Below are positions 53,137-62,022 of a stretch of DNA of 64,000 nt, in pieces; the first letter of the stretch is position 1; each line of letters begins with the position of its first letter. The notes beneath the pieces are model-generated. The model saw only the letters and a list, made by a program, of their open reading frames with translations. It searched no databases and was not told the DNA's origin. The stretch is from Pseudolabrys sp. GTDB taxonomy: Bacteria > Pseudomonadota > Alphaproteobacteria > Rhizobiales > Xanthobacteraceae. Position numbers and translations under genes: made by a program. The stretch covers positions 2,925,501 to 2,989,500 of the forward strand of contig JARYIJ010000001.1 of NCBI GenBank assembly GCA_029980465.1, given 5' to 3'.

Positions 53137-54216
53137 ATGGCGTCATCTCTCAACCTGCTCGTCCTCGACGGCGATGGCATCGGCCCGGAAATCGTCGCGG
53201 CAACGCTCCAGGTGCTGCGCGCGGCTCAAACGACGTTCGGCTTCGATCTTGACTATACGCGCGCCGACATTGGCTGGGCCGCGCATCGCAAGTCCGGCAC
53301 AACATGTCCCGACGATATCTTTGAGCGCGCGAGACAAGCCGATGGCGTCATCCTCGGCCCGGTCTCGCACAACGATTATCCGCCGCGCGAGCAAGGCGGG
53401 CTCAATCCGTCCGGCGAGCTGCGCCGCCGTCTCGATCTCTACGCCAATATCCGTCCGGCGCGCTCACGTCCGGGTTTCCCGCCGCGCTGTGGCGCGCCGG
53501 TCGATCTCGTCATCGTACGCGAGAATACCGAGGGCTTCTATGCCGACCGCTCGATGCATCTCGGGCCGGGCGAATACATGCCGACGCCCGATCTCGCGCT
53601 CGCCACCCGCAAGGTTACGCGTCGCGGCTCGACCCGCATTGCCGAAGCGGCTTTCGCTCTGGCCGCGCAGCGGCGGCGCAAGGTGACGGCCGTCCACAAG
53701 GCCAACGTGCTGCGGGTGTCGGACGGCCTGTTCCTCGAATGCGTTCGCGCGGTGGCGGCGCGCCATCCGGACATCGCCTACGAGGAACGCTTGATCGACG
53801 CCATGGCGGCGCTGCTGGTGCGCGACGCCGGCCCGTTCGATGTCGTCGTCACCACGAACATGTTCGGCGACATCCTGTCGGACGAGGCGAGCGAGATCGC
53901 CGGCAGTCTCGGACTTGCGGCCTCGCTCAATGCCGGCGCCGATCACGCGGTGGCGCAGGCACAGCATGGCTCCGCGCCGGACATCGCCGGCAAGAACATC
54001 GCGAATCCGTCGTCCCTGATCGGATCTGTCGCGATGCTTTTGGCCTGGCTCGGCGAGCGCCGCGGCGATGAACGCCTCGCCAACGCGGCGCGAGGCATCG
54101 AGGCCGCGCTCGACCGCGTTCTGGCGCAGGCGGATGGCCGCGCGCGCGACCTCGGCGGCCATCTCGATACGGATGCCTTCGGGGCGCGCGTTGCCGCCGA
54201 AGTGAAAAGGACCTAG
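53137..54216 (+). CDS. Isocitrate/isopropylmalate dehydrogenase-family (beta-decarboxylating) dehydrogenase
   Basis: A 359-residue NAD-dependent enzyme of the IPMDH/tartrate-dehydrogenase family. The N-terminus LVLDGDGIGPEIVAATLQ, then DLVIVRENTEGFYADRS at about 126-142, TTNMFGDILSDEASEIAGS at about 240-258 and the GSAPDIAGKNIANPSS segment at about 281-296 are family signatures. It is unlikely to be leuB, which normally sits with leuCD; a tartrate/malate or other beta-decarboxylating substrate is more likely. It overlaps the convergent enolase-superfamily gene by 4 bases. Confidence 0.85.
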   Translation: MASSLNLLVLDGDGIGPEIVAATLQVLRAAQTTFGFDLDYTRADIGWAAHRKSGTTCPDDIFERARQADGVILGPVSHNDYPPREQGGLNPSGELRRRLDLYANIRPARSRPGFPPRCGAPVDLVIVRENTEGFYADRSMHLGPGEYMPTPDLALATRKVTRRGSTRIAEAAFALAAQRRRKVTAVHKANVLRVSDGLFLECVRAVAARHPDIAYEERLIDAMAALLVRDAGPFDVVVTTNMFGDILSDEASEIAGSLGLAASLNAGADHAVAQAQHGSAPDIAGKNIANPSSLIGSVAMLLAWLGERRGDERLANAARGIEAALDRVLAQADGRARDLGGHLDTDAFGARVAAEVKRT

Positions 54217-55313
54217 CCGATCCGGTACGCGGCGACCCGCGCGTCGTCGACCTCGACGCCGAGTCCGGGCCGGTCGATCGCGCCGGCGTAGCCATGCGAG
54301 CCGCTCACCGGAGTGGCGGTGACGTCCTCCTTGAGGGCAGGGCTGGTCAACGTCAGCGCCCAGGCGATGTTCGGGATCACGGCGGCGATGTGCAGCGCCG
54401 CCGCGCTGGCGATGCTCGATTCCCCCGTCTTGCCGGCAATGTTGACGCTCATGCCGAGCCGGTCGCACAGCCGCGCCGCCTCGACGACACCGCGCAGCCC
54501 GCCCAGCTTGATGGTCTTGAGGCTCGCGCCGCGCGCGGCGCCGCGGTCGTGGTGACGCCGGATATCGTCGAGCGAATGGATGCCCTCATCGGCGCCGATC
54601 GCGATGCCGTCCGCAGCGCTGGCGACGGCGGCCATGCCGTCGAGGTCATGTGCGTCGACCGGCTGCTCGAAGAAATCGAGTCCGCAGCCGTTCACGGCGC
54701 GCACATAGTCTTGCGCCTCACCCATGTCGAAGCCCTGGTTGGCGTCTGCGGAAATGAGAAGGCCTCTGCCGAGCACCTTGCAGATATCGCGCGTGCGGGC
54801 GGCGTCGTTCGCCGCGCTGTCGATGCCGACCTTGATCTTGAACGCGGTGTAACCGTCGGCCTTCTTGCTCGCCGCGTCGGCGACGTCGCCGTCACGGTCG
54901 CCGCCGCCGACAACGCCGAGCAGTGCCACGCGGTCGCGGATTTTCCGGCCGAGCAAGGCGTGCACGGGCTGGCCGGTCGCGCGTCCGACCAGGTCGTGAA
55001 GCGCCATTTCAATTGCCGCCTTGGCGCCGCTGTTGCCGTAAAGCCTGGCGTTCATCGCCGCCGTCGCACCGTCGACGTCCCTCGCATCGCGTCCGATCAG
55101 GGCGGGTGTCATCAACTCGATCGCGGCCACCATGCTTGCCAGCGTCTCGCCGGTCATGGTCGGCGCCGCGGCCGCTTCGCCCCAGCCGGTATATCCGCCG
55201 GCATCGACGCGCACGAGCACATTGTCGGCAACGCGGATTTGTTCGCCGGCCATGATGACCGGCTTCTTCATCGGCAGGCGGACTGCGACCGGTTCGATGG
55301 CGTGAATGTTCAT
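54213..55313 (-). CDS. Enolase-superfamily enzyme (mandelate racemase/muconate cycloisomerase type)
   Basis: A 366-residue TIM-barrel enzyme. The catalytic pattern is AFKIKVG (Lys at about 165), metal ligands in SADANQGFD (Asp at about 195), FFEQPVD (Glu at about 221) and ADEGIHSLDDI (Glu at about 245), and a final Lys in SLKTIKLGG near 270. The KxK motif places it with muconate-cycloisomerase-like and dipeptide-epimerase subgroups. The substrate is unknown; the convergent beta-decarboxylating dehydrogenase and divergent MFS operon hint at sugar-acid metabolism. Confidence 0.85.
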   Translation of the reverse strand: MNIHAIEPVAVRLPMKKPVIMAGEQIRVADNVLVRVDAGGYTGWGEAAAAPTMTGETLASMVAAIELMTPALIGRDARDVDGATAAMNARLYGNSGAKAAIEMALHDLVGRATGQPVHALLGRKIRDRVALLGVVGGGDRDGDVADAASKKADGYTAFKIKVGIDSAANDAARTRDICKVLGRGLLISADANQGFDMGEAQDYVRAVNGCGLDFFEQPVDAHDLDGMAAVASAADGIAIGADEGIHSLDDIRRHHDRGAARGASLKTIKLGGLRGVVEAARLCDRLGMSVNIAGKTGESSIASAAALHIAAVIPNIAWALTLTSPALKEDVTATPVSGSHGYAGAIDRPGLGVEVDDARVAAYRIG

Positions 55314-55612
55314 TGCGTGTCGTTTTTCAGTTCTCGAAAGATCGCGCGATGAAATCGAGAATGACTCTAGGATTGAGTGGAAAACCTACCAAGTTTTTTG
55401 CGATGGTTTTGGAACCGGACGCTCTCCTTGCAAGACGCAAACGCAAATGAATCGCGCCGCAAACTCCAAATCGAACCGATGGGCTCGCCCCTTTTTCGCC
55501 CGCAGAAATTCGATCTTCGCGCTGCAACAAACAATTCCGCTAGTCAACCGTTTGCCGGTGCATCATTGTCGCAGTTGCGGGACAACCGGATTTGCCAAAC
55601 GGGGGGAACATC
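55314..55612. other. Divergent promoter region
   Basis: A 299-bp gap between the enolase-superfamily gene and the MFS operon, more AT-rich than its flanks. An imperfect dyad TGTCGCAGTTGCGGGACA lies near 55568-55585. I do not see a gene here; a shared control region is likely. Confidence 0.4.
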
Positions 55613-56947
55613 GTGGCACAAACAATCGAAGCTTTTGTCGGCAGCGCGCTCGACGACGCTAAAATATCTCCACTGCACAAGAAGATCGTCGCGCTCATCG
55701 CGGCAGGATATTTCTTCGACGTCATCGACTACATCGTTCAGGGGTCGCTGTTCCCCGACATGATCGCGTCGCATTTTGCGACCTCGTCCGGCGCTGCCGC
55801 CATTGTCAGCGCCACGACCTTCGGCATGTTCATCGGCACGGCGGCGCAAGGCTGGTTCACCGACAAGTTCGGCCGCCGCTTCGTGTATCAGTTCAACCTG
55901 CTGCTGTTCGGCGTGTTCACGATCCTTGGCGCCTTTTCGCCAAACATCACGCTTCTGGTAATCTGCCGTTTCATCGCCGGTCTCGGTCTCGGTGCGGAGC
56001 AGCCGCTGTGCTTTACCTACGCGGGCGAGTACGCGCCGAAGGCTATCCGCGGCCGCATTCTTGCGATCATTCACTTCATCGGCGGCGCGATGGTGTGGCC
56101 GATTGGAACGCTGTTCGTCCTCGCATTCCGCGACACGCTGCACTGGCAGGGCGTGTGGATCTGCTTCGGCATCGGCGCGCTGATCGTGTGGGCGCTACGT
56201 TTCGCCTTGCCTGAATCGCCGCGCTACCTGGCGACGCATGGCCGCGGCAAGGAGGCGATCGACGTGCTCGGCAAGCTCGGCATTGCCGGCCCCACCGAGC
56301 CGCTCACGACCGACGCGGCCAGCAACACCCAGAGCGATCCGTTCGGCGTCGTGTTCCGGATGTTCCCGGGCCGCGTCATCGCCGGAATGATCTGCTTCTC
56401 GGCGTTCTTCGGCGTGGCCATCGGCCTAGGAAGCTGGCTGCCCAGCATCATGGTCGAGAAAGGCTTCACCATCACCAAGTCGCTGGAGTACACGCTGGCG
56501 ATGAACTTCGCGGTGCCGTGCGCCAGCATCGTCATGATGTACACGCTGGACAAGTTCGGCCGTAAGGTGACTTCGGTCGTCGCCTTCGTCGGCGCGGGCA
56601 TTTCCGCGATCGGGTTCGCCAACGCGCAATCCGACATGCAGTTGCTGGTCGCCGGATTCGTAATGATCTTCTTCGTCCAAGTCGCCGGCAACGCCATGCA
56701 GATTTTTGCATCGGAGGTGTTCCCGACCAACGCCCGCGCATCCGGCTTCGGATGGGCGGCGGGTGTCGGCCGGCTCGCGACCACCGGCATCGTTCCGGGT
56801 ATTCTTCTGATCCAGAACCACTGGGGCCTGACGGCGGTGTTCGTATCGCTGGCAATCGTGCTGGTGATCGCGGCCTACTCGGTCACGCTGCTTGGCCCCG
56901 AGGCGCGGCAGAAGAGCCTCGACGAGATTGCCCCGCCGACCGGCTGA
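55613..56947 (+). CDS. MFS transporter, sugar/aromatic-acid:H+ symporter type
   Basis: A 444-residue carrier with 12 hydrophobic segments and the MFS signature WFTDKFGRRFVYQFNLLLFG around 80-99 and a second copy TLDKFGRKVTSVVAF near 308. RYLATHGRGKEA follows TM6 as in sugar-porter and aromatic-acid symporters. A GTG start is chosen because GGGGGA lies 6 bases ahead; an in-frame ATG 21 bases earlier is weaker. It heads a four-gene operon with LVIVD, TIM-barrel and kelch genes, so the likely cargo is the pathway substrate. Confidence 0.85.
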   Translation: MAQTIEAFVGSALDDAKISPLHKKIVALIAAGYFFDVIDYIVQGSLFPDMIASHFATSSGAAAIVSATTFGMFIGTAAQGWFTDKFGRRFVYQFNLLLFGVFTILGAFSPNITLLVICRFIAGLGLGAEQPLCFTYAGEYAPKAIRGRILAIIHFIGGAMVWPIGTLFVLAFRDTLHWQGVWICFGIGALIVWALRFALPESPRYLATHGRGKEAIDVLGKLGIAGPTEPLTTDAASNTQSDPFGVVFRMFPGRVIAGMICFSAFFGVAIGLGSWLPSIMVEKGFTITKSLEYTLAMNFAVPCASIVMMYTLDKFGRKVTSVVAFVGAGISAIGFANAQSDMQLLVAGFVMIFFVQVAGNAMQIFASEVFPTNARASGFGWAAGVGRLATTGIVPGILLIQNHWGLTAVFVSLAIVLVIAAYSVTLLGPEARQKSLDEIAPPTG

Positions 56948-57033
56948 CGATCGCGTGACGCATGATTCGAGGCCCGGTTCGGCGCAGGCCGGCCGGGCCT
57001 CGGCAATTCCGGCAAGTCTCTGAAGTAAAGTCC

Positions 57034-58275
57034 ATGAGCACTCTTCCGCCTGGCGTGACCGCCAAGAACGTCAGCTTCGTCTCTCGGTGTGACCAGGGCG
57101 GGCGTCTCGATGGCGTCCAGTGCATTGTCCACAAAGGCTATGCCTATATCGGTCACATGTTTGCCGACGGCTGGTCGGTGGTGGACGTCCGTGACGCCCG
57201 GCATCCGAAGACCGTCGCGTTCGTCGCCGCGCCGAAAAGCACGCGCTCCCATCATCTGCAGGTGCACGACAACATCCTGCTGTGCGTGAACGGTCCGAAC
57301 ATCTGGGCGATGCAGCAATACGCCAGCCAGGCGAGCTACTATGCCCAGTCGCTGGCCGATTCTCTGAAGACCGAGCAGCCGTTCGGCGCCGGCATCCGCG
57401 CTTACGACATCTCCAATCCGGAGGCGCCGCGCGAGATTTCCTATCTGCATATTCCCGGCTTCGGCGCCCACCGCATCTGGTGGGTGGGCGGCCGCTACGC
57501 CTATGTCTCGGTTCATTTCGAAGGCTTCATCGACCACGCCTTAGCAATCGTCGACGTCTCCGACCCGGCGAACATGACGGTGGCCGGACGCTGGTGGCTG
57601 CCGGGCATGAACCGTGCCGCGGGCGAAGTGCCGCCGGCGTCGTTCGGCAAGCGCACCGCGCTTCACCACCTCATCAATGCCGGCGACATCGGCTATGCCG
57701 CCTGGCGCGACGGCGGCTTCACTGTTCACGACCTGAGCGATCCTACGAATCCGAAACTGCTCAGCCACCGCAATTATGCGCCGCCGTTCGGCGGCGGCGC
57801 GCATACGCCGCTGCCGTTGCCGAACAAGAAGATGCTGGTGCTCGCCGACGAGGCGACCACCGTGAACTGCGAGGGCGGGCTTGCCTATACGTGGGTGATC
57901 GACGTGCGCAATCCGGAGAACCCGGTGTCGGTCGCGACCCTGCCGACGCCGCCCGAAGAAGAGTTCTGCAAGAAGGGCGGCAAGTTCGGGCCGCACAATC
58001 TTCATGAAAACAGGCCGGGTTCGTATGTCAGCGAGGACCTGGTCTTCGCGACCTATCACAATGCCGGCCTGCGCGTGTACGACATGCGCAATCCGTTCGA
58101 GCCGAAGGAGGCCGGTTATTTCGTTCCCGGCCCGCCGGAAAGGATCGTCGACCAGCGGCCGAATCCTGCCAGGGTCATTCAATCCTGCGACGTGTTCGTT
58201 GAACCGGATGGATTGATGTATCTCACCGACACCAACGCGGGCCTCTATATCCTGCACTACGATGGCGCGATGTGA
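57034..58275 (+). CDS. LVIVD-repeat beta-propeller protein
   Basis: A 413-residue protein with repeated strand units of the LVIVD type: GYAYIGHMFADGWSVVDVRD near 30-49, YAYVSVHFEGFIDHALAIVD near 155-174, IGYAAWRDGGFTVHDLSDPT near 217-236, and DLVFATYHNAGLRVYDMRNP near 333-352. No signal peptide is seen, so it is cytoplasmic. Two His-rich segments (HHLQVHD, FGAHRIWW) might bind a metal. Function is unknown; enzymes with this fold include lactonase-like proteins. It is 86 bp after the MFS gene. Confidence 0.75.
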   Translation: MSTLPPGVTAKNVSFVSRCDQGGRLDGVQCIVHKGYAYIGHMFADGWSVVDVRDARHPKTVAFVAAPKSTRSHHLQVHDNILLCVNGPNIWAMQQYASQASYYAQSLADSLKTEQPFGAGIRAYDISNPEAPREISYLHIPGFGAHRIWWVGGRYAYVSVHFEGFIDHALAIVDVSDPANMTVAGRWWLPGMNRAAGEVPPASFGKRTALHHLINAGDIGYAAWRDGGFTVHDLSDPTNPKLLSHRNYAPPFGGGAHTPLPLPNKKMLVLADEATTVNCEGGLAYTWVIDVRNPENPVSVATLPTPPEEEFCKKGGKFGPHNLHENRPGSYVSEDLVFATYHNAGLRVYDMRNPFEPKEAGYFVPGPPERIVDQRPNPARVIQSCDVFVEPDGLMYLTDTNAGLYILHYDGAM

Positions 58276-58329
58276 GCCGCACGACGACCCGGATCGTGGC
58301 CTCCGCGCAACAACAATGAGGATCGATTC

Positions 58330-59172
58330 ATGACCGAAAAATTCGGCCGCCTCGCGCTGCATATGTGGACTATCGACACCACGCCGCTCGCGACGCAGCT
58401 CGATGCCGCGAAGCAGGCCGGCTACGACGCCGTCGAATTGCGCCGCACCGATTTCAAGCGCTGCTTTGACGCCGGCATGACGAACGCGCAGGTGCTCGAC
58501 CTCATCAAAAAGAGCGGCATCCCGGTCGGCGTGCTGGGCGTCGAATATGGCTGGCTGTTCGCGACGGGCAGCGAGAGCGACCGGCTGTTCAAGGTGTTTC
58601 GCGAAAGCTGCGAAAACGCCGTGGCGCTCGGCTGTGGCATGCTAATGAGCGCGCCCGGGCAGGTCGAGGGGCCGATCTCGGATTCGATCAGGTTCCTCAA
58701 GCGTGCCGGCGACATCGCCGCCGAATACAAGTTGAAGCTGGCGATCGAGTTCAACTCGCAGCATCCGGTGCTCAACTCGCTGCCGGTCCTCACCGAACTG
58801 ATCGAGGGCGCCGGCAAGCCGAACTGCGGCTACCTGATCGACGCCTACCACTTCACGCGCAGCGGCGCCGGCGGCCGCGGCTTCGAGAATGTGCCGGCCG
58901 ACAAGATCTACTGCTTCCAGTACAGCGACCTGTCACCCAATCCGGTGACGGGCGTGCGCCGGCCGACCGATCGGCTGCCGCCGGGCAAGGGTGTCATCAA
59001 GTGGCGCGAGATGCTCGGCCTGCTGTTCGAGAAGGGCTACACAGGTTACCTGAGCTACGAGGCGCCGAACCCCGCGCAGTGGGAGCGGTCACCCTATGAG
59101 GTCGCGCGCGAGGGCGTCGAACTGACCCGGCCGCTGATCGCGGACGCGCTTGCGCACATGAAAAAGAAGTGA
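58330..59172 (+). CDS. Sugar phosphate isomerase/epimerase-family TIM-barrel protein
   Basis: A 280-residue protein of the xylose-isomerase-like TIM-barrel superfamily (KGF-like hydroxypyruvate isomerase, myo-inosose dehydratase and similar). The metal-ligand pattern is visible: Glu in LAIEFNSQHP near 139, Asp/His in LIDAYHFTRSG near 174, and Glu in GYLSYEAPNP near 243. It would isomerise, epimerise or dehydrate a small sugar or keto acid. It lies 54 bp after the LVIVD gene and only 8 bp before the kelch gene. Confidence 0.86.
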   Translation: MTEKFGRLALHMWTIDTTPLATQLDAAKQAGYDAVELRRTDFKRCFDAGMTNAQVLDLIKKSGIPVGVLGVEYGWLFATGSESDRLFKVFRESCENAVALGCGMLMSAPGQVEGPISDSIRFLKRAGDIAAEYKLKLAIEFNSQHPVLNSLPVLTELIEGAGKPNCGYLIDAYHFTRSGAGGRGFENVPADKIYCFQYSDLSPNPVTGVRRPTDRLPPGKGVIKWREMLGLLFEKGYTGYLSYEAPNPAQWERSPYEVAREGVELTRPLIADALAHMKKK

Positions 59173-59180
59173 GGCTGACG

Positions 59181-60206
59181 ATGACCGAAACATTCGACGA
59201 TCCGCTGTTCATGGGATTGAACGATCGCACCGTGAAGGATATTCCGGCGACGGTCGCGAAGCAGCGCTACATGACGAGCGTGGCGCCAAAAGCGGCGAAC
59301 CAGGGCCGCTGGGTCGAGATGCCGCGCCTGCCGATTCCGACCGGCGAGCACGCGGTCATCGGCCTCGGCGACAAGATCCACATCGTTGCCGGCTATGCCC
59401 GGCATCGCGTCGACCGCGACTTCCATCAGGTCTACGACTCGAAGACCAAGAGCTGGTCGCTCAAGGCGCCGTTCCCGATGCCGGGCAATCACGTCGCCGG
59501 CGTCTCGCTCAACGGCAAGGTCTACACGTTCGGCGGCTTCATCGAGCAGAACCGCTGTCCGCACTCGAAATGCTTCATGTACGATCCGGCGGAGGACAAG
59601 TGGACGCCGATCGCCGGCCTGGCGCGGCCGCGCGGCGCAATCTCGGCCATCGTGCTCAACGGCAAGATCCATCTGCTCGGCGGCCGCGACGTGCGCTCGG
59701 TCGAATGGCACGAGATCTACGATCCGACCACCAACAAATACACGATCCTCGGCGGCATGCGCGGCTCGACCGGCACGCAGCCCTTCGTCGGCCAGCGCGA
59801 CCACATGGGCGTCGCGGTGGTGGACGGAAAAATCCACGCCATCGCTGGGCGCATGGACTCCTACGATTTCAATACCGGCCTCAATGCGGTCTATGATCCG
59901 AAGACCGATGGCTGGACCTTCCGCGCGCCGCTGCCGACGCCGCGCTCGGGCCCGTCCTGCGTCTACATCGGCGGCAAGATCGTCGTGTTCGGCGGCGAGG
60001 CGACCGGCAAGGTGTTCGGCACCAACGAGGCCTACGATCCGAAGACCGACACCTGGGAGCAACTGGCGCCGATGGCGATTCCGCGTCACGGCCTGCATGG
60101 CGCCACCGTCGCGGTGATCGGCAACATGGTGCACGTGCCGGGTGGCGGCCCGGTGCCGGGCGGTCAGGTGCAGGGCGCCTATCACGACGCCTTCACGTTC
60201 GACTAG
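59181..60206 (+). CDS. Kelch-repeat beta-propeller protein
   Basis: A 341-residue protein with five or six kelch blades. Each has the GG-(x)-Y/V...W pattern: NGKVYTFGGF, NGKIHLLGGR, DGKIHAIAGR, GGKIVVFGGE and MVHVPGGG, each followed by YDP-x-T-x-x-W units. No signal peptide is evident, unlike periplasmic sialate mutarotase NanM, but mutarotase-like or lactonase activity on a sugar ring is a plausible guess. An ATG at 59181 is preferred over the upstream in-frame codon at 59169. It ends the operon before an inverted repeat. Confidence 0.85.
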   Translation: MTETFDDPLFMGLNDRTVKDIPATVAKQRYMTSVAPKAANQGRWVEMPRLPIPTGEHAVIGLGDKIHIVAGYARHRVDRDFHQVYDSKTKSWSLKAPFPMPGNHVAGVSLNGKVYTFGGFIEQNRCPHSKCFMYDPAEDKWTPIAGLARPRGAISAIVLNGKIHLLGGRDVRSVEWHEIYDPTTNKYTILGGMRGSTGTQPFVGQRDHMGVAVVDGKIHAIAGRMDSYDFNTGLNAVYDPKTDGWTFRAPLPTPRSGPSCVYIGGKIVVFGGEATGKVFGTNEAYDPKTDTWEQLAPMAIPRHGLHGATVAVIGNMVHVPGGGPVPGGQVQGAYHDAFTFD

Positions 60207-60230
60207 TTGTGATCCGGTTGCATTGAATCA

Positions 60231-60320
60231 CCGCTCGTCCCCGCGGAAGCGGGGACCCAGGGCCAAAATACGAGGCATTTCACCATTGCTCTGGATTCCC
60301 GCTTGCGCGGGAATGAGCGG
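60231..60320. repeat. Palindromic intergenic repeat after the kelch gene
   Basis: Outer ends CCGCTC and GAGCGG are inverted copies; the inner hairpins CCCCGC-GGAA-GCGGGG (60241-60256) and TTCCCGC-TTGC-GCGGGAA fold separately, and CCCAG pairs with CTGG. This layout is the same as at 9011-9110. It may be the operon terminator. Confidence 0.65.
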
Positions 60321-60550
60321 AGTGTGGTTCAACGTCGGATCAGACGTCTTTGCGGTTCGACTGGAAAAGAAGCGGATGCGGTCGCGAGACACCGCGTCGC
60401 CGACGTTGATTGCAGTTGCCGCAACGCTGACCGCTTTTTGCGCGTGCGCCTAATTCATAGGCATAGCCGTTTGTCCGCTTAATAGGCAGGCATTCAGGTC
60501 AAATCATCAAATAAACAGGGATTTCCGTGGGTTAACCCTACCTGCAGGCC

Positions 60551-60565
60551 TGGCACATGTCTTGC
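60551..60565 (+). promoter_or_regulatory. Sigma-54 (RpoN) promoter of the urt operon
   Basis: TGGCAC at 60551-60556 and TTGC at 60562-60565 with 5 bases between match the -24/-12 consensus TGGCAC-N5-TTGC perfectly. It lies 60 bp before urtA. Urea uptake is a standard nitrogen-limitation function controlled by sigma-54 and NtrC, so the placement fits. No clear NtrC dyad was identified. Confidence 0.85.
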
Positions 60566-60624
60566 GTTTCCGATGGTGCGGGACAGTCGCCGGGCTGGTC
60601 GCGCGTCAGACAGAGGACAACGCG

Positions 60625-61947
60625 ATGCTCACTCAGGTTTCTACGGTCGCCAAGCGACCGCGTACCGGCCGCTGGCTCGCCGCCGCGGCGGGTTTGACCA
60701 TGAGCCTGGCGGCCACGCTGCCCGCCAAGGCGGCCGACACCATCAAGGTCGGCATTCTCCATTCGCTCTCCGGCACCATGGCGATCAGCGAGACCACGCT
60801 GAAAGACATGATGCTCATGCTGATCGACGAGCAGAACAAGAAGGGTGGCCTGCTCGGCAAGAAGCTCGAGCCGGTCGTCGTCGACCCGGCGTCGAACTGG
60901 CCGCTGTTCGCCGAAAAGGCGCGCGAGCTGATCTCCAAGGATCACGTCGCCGTCGTGTTCGGCTGCTGGACCTCGGTGTCCCGCAAGTCCGTGCTGCCGG
61001 TGTTCAAGGAGCTCAACTCGATCCTGTTCTATCCGGTGCAGTTCGAGGGCGAGGAGTCCGAGCGCAACGTCTTCTATACCGGCGCCGCGCCGAACCAGCA
61101 GGCTATCCCCGCCGTCGACTATCTGATGTCGAAGGACGGCGGCGCAGTGAAGCGTTGGGTGCTGGAAGGCACCGACTACGTCTATCCGCGCACCACCAAC
61201 AAGATCCTCGAGGCCTATCTGAAGTCGAAGGGCGTCAAGGATGACGACATCCTGATCAATTACACGCCGTTCGGCTTCTCCGACTGGCAGACCGAAGTCT
61301 CGAAGATCAAGACGTTCGGCTCGGCCGGCAAGAAGACCGCGGTGGTCTCGACCATCAACGGCGACGCCAACGTTCCGTTCTACAAGGAGCTCGGCAACCA
61401 GGGCATCAAGGCGACCGACATCCCGGTCGTCGCGTTCTCGGTCGGCGAGGAAGAGCTCGCCGGTCTCGACACCAAGCCGCTGGTCGGGCACCTCGCCGCC
61501 TGGAACTACTTCGAGTCGATCAAGACTCCGGCCAACGCCGCATTTATCAAGAGGTGGCACGCCTTCATCAAGAACGACAAGCGCACCACCAACGATCCGA
61601 TGGAAGCCCATTACATCGGCTTCAACATGTGGGTGAAGGCGGTGGAGAAGGTCGGCTCGACCGATCCGAACAAGGTCATCGCGGCGCTGCCGGGCATCAA
61701 GGTGCCGAACCTGACCGGCGGCGTGTCCGAGATGCTGCCGAACCACTACATCACCAAGCCGGTCTACATCGGCGAAGTCCGCGGCGACGGTCAGTTCAAC
61801 GTCGTGTGGAAGACCAAGGGACTCGTCCCCGGCGACGAATGGTCCGACTACCTGCCGGGCTCCAGGGATCTCAAGGCCGACTGGGTGACGCTCAAGTGCG
61901 GCAACTACAACACCGTCACCAAGAAGTGCGGCGGCCAGGGCTCCTGA
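60625..61947 (+). CDS. urtA: Urea ABC transporter substrate-binding protein
   Basis: A 440-residue periplasmic receptor for urea. Signal peptide at about 1-37 (LAAAAGLTMSLAATLPAKA). The mature segment IKVGILHSLSGTMAISET at about 41-58, then the urea-type CWTSVSRKSVLPVFKELN at about 116-133 and FYPVQFEGEESERN near 138-151, match UrtA. The ATG at 60625 has GAGGA upstream; earlier in-frame codons overlap the promoter. Followed by urtB 75 bp on. Confidence 0.94.
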   Translation: MLTQVSTVAKRPRTGRWLAAAAGLTMSLAATLPAKAADTIKVGILHSLSGTMAISETTLKDMMLMLIDEQNKKGGLLGKKLEPVVVDPASNWPLFAEKARELISKDHVAVVFGCWTSVSRKSVLPVFKELNSILFYPVQFEGEESERNVFYTGAAPNQQAIPAVDYLMSKDGGAVKRWVLEGTDYVYPRTTNKILEAYLKSKGVKDDDILINYTPFGFSDWQTEVSKIKTFGSAGKKTAVVSTINGDANVPFYKELGNQGIKATDIPVVAFSVGEEELAGLDTKPLVGHLAAWNYFESIKTPANAAFIKRWHAFIKNDKRTTNDPMEAHYIGFNMWVKAVEKVGSTDPNKVIAALPGIKVPNLTGGVSEMLPNHYITKPVYIGEVRGDGQFNVVWKTKGLVPGDEWSDYLPGSRDLKADWVTLKCGNYNTVTKKCGGQGS

Positions 61948-62022
61948 TCGTGCTCCTGAACTGACGCGGCCGGAGGCGGCGGCGTTCGCCGCCTCCACAC
62001 CACCACCTTGCCGGGTGTCAAG

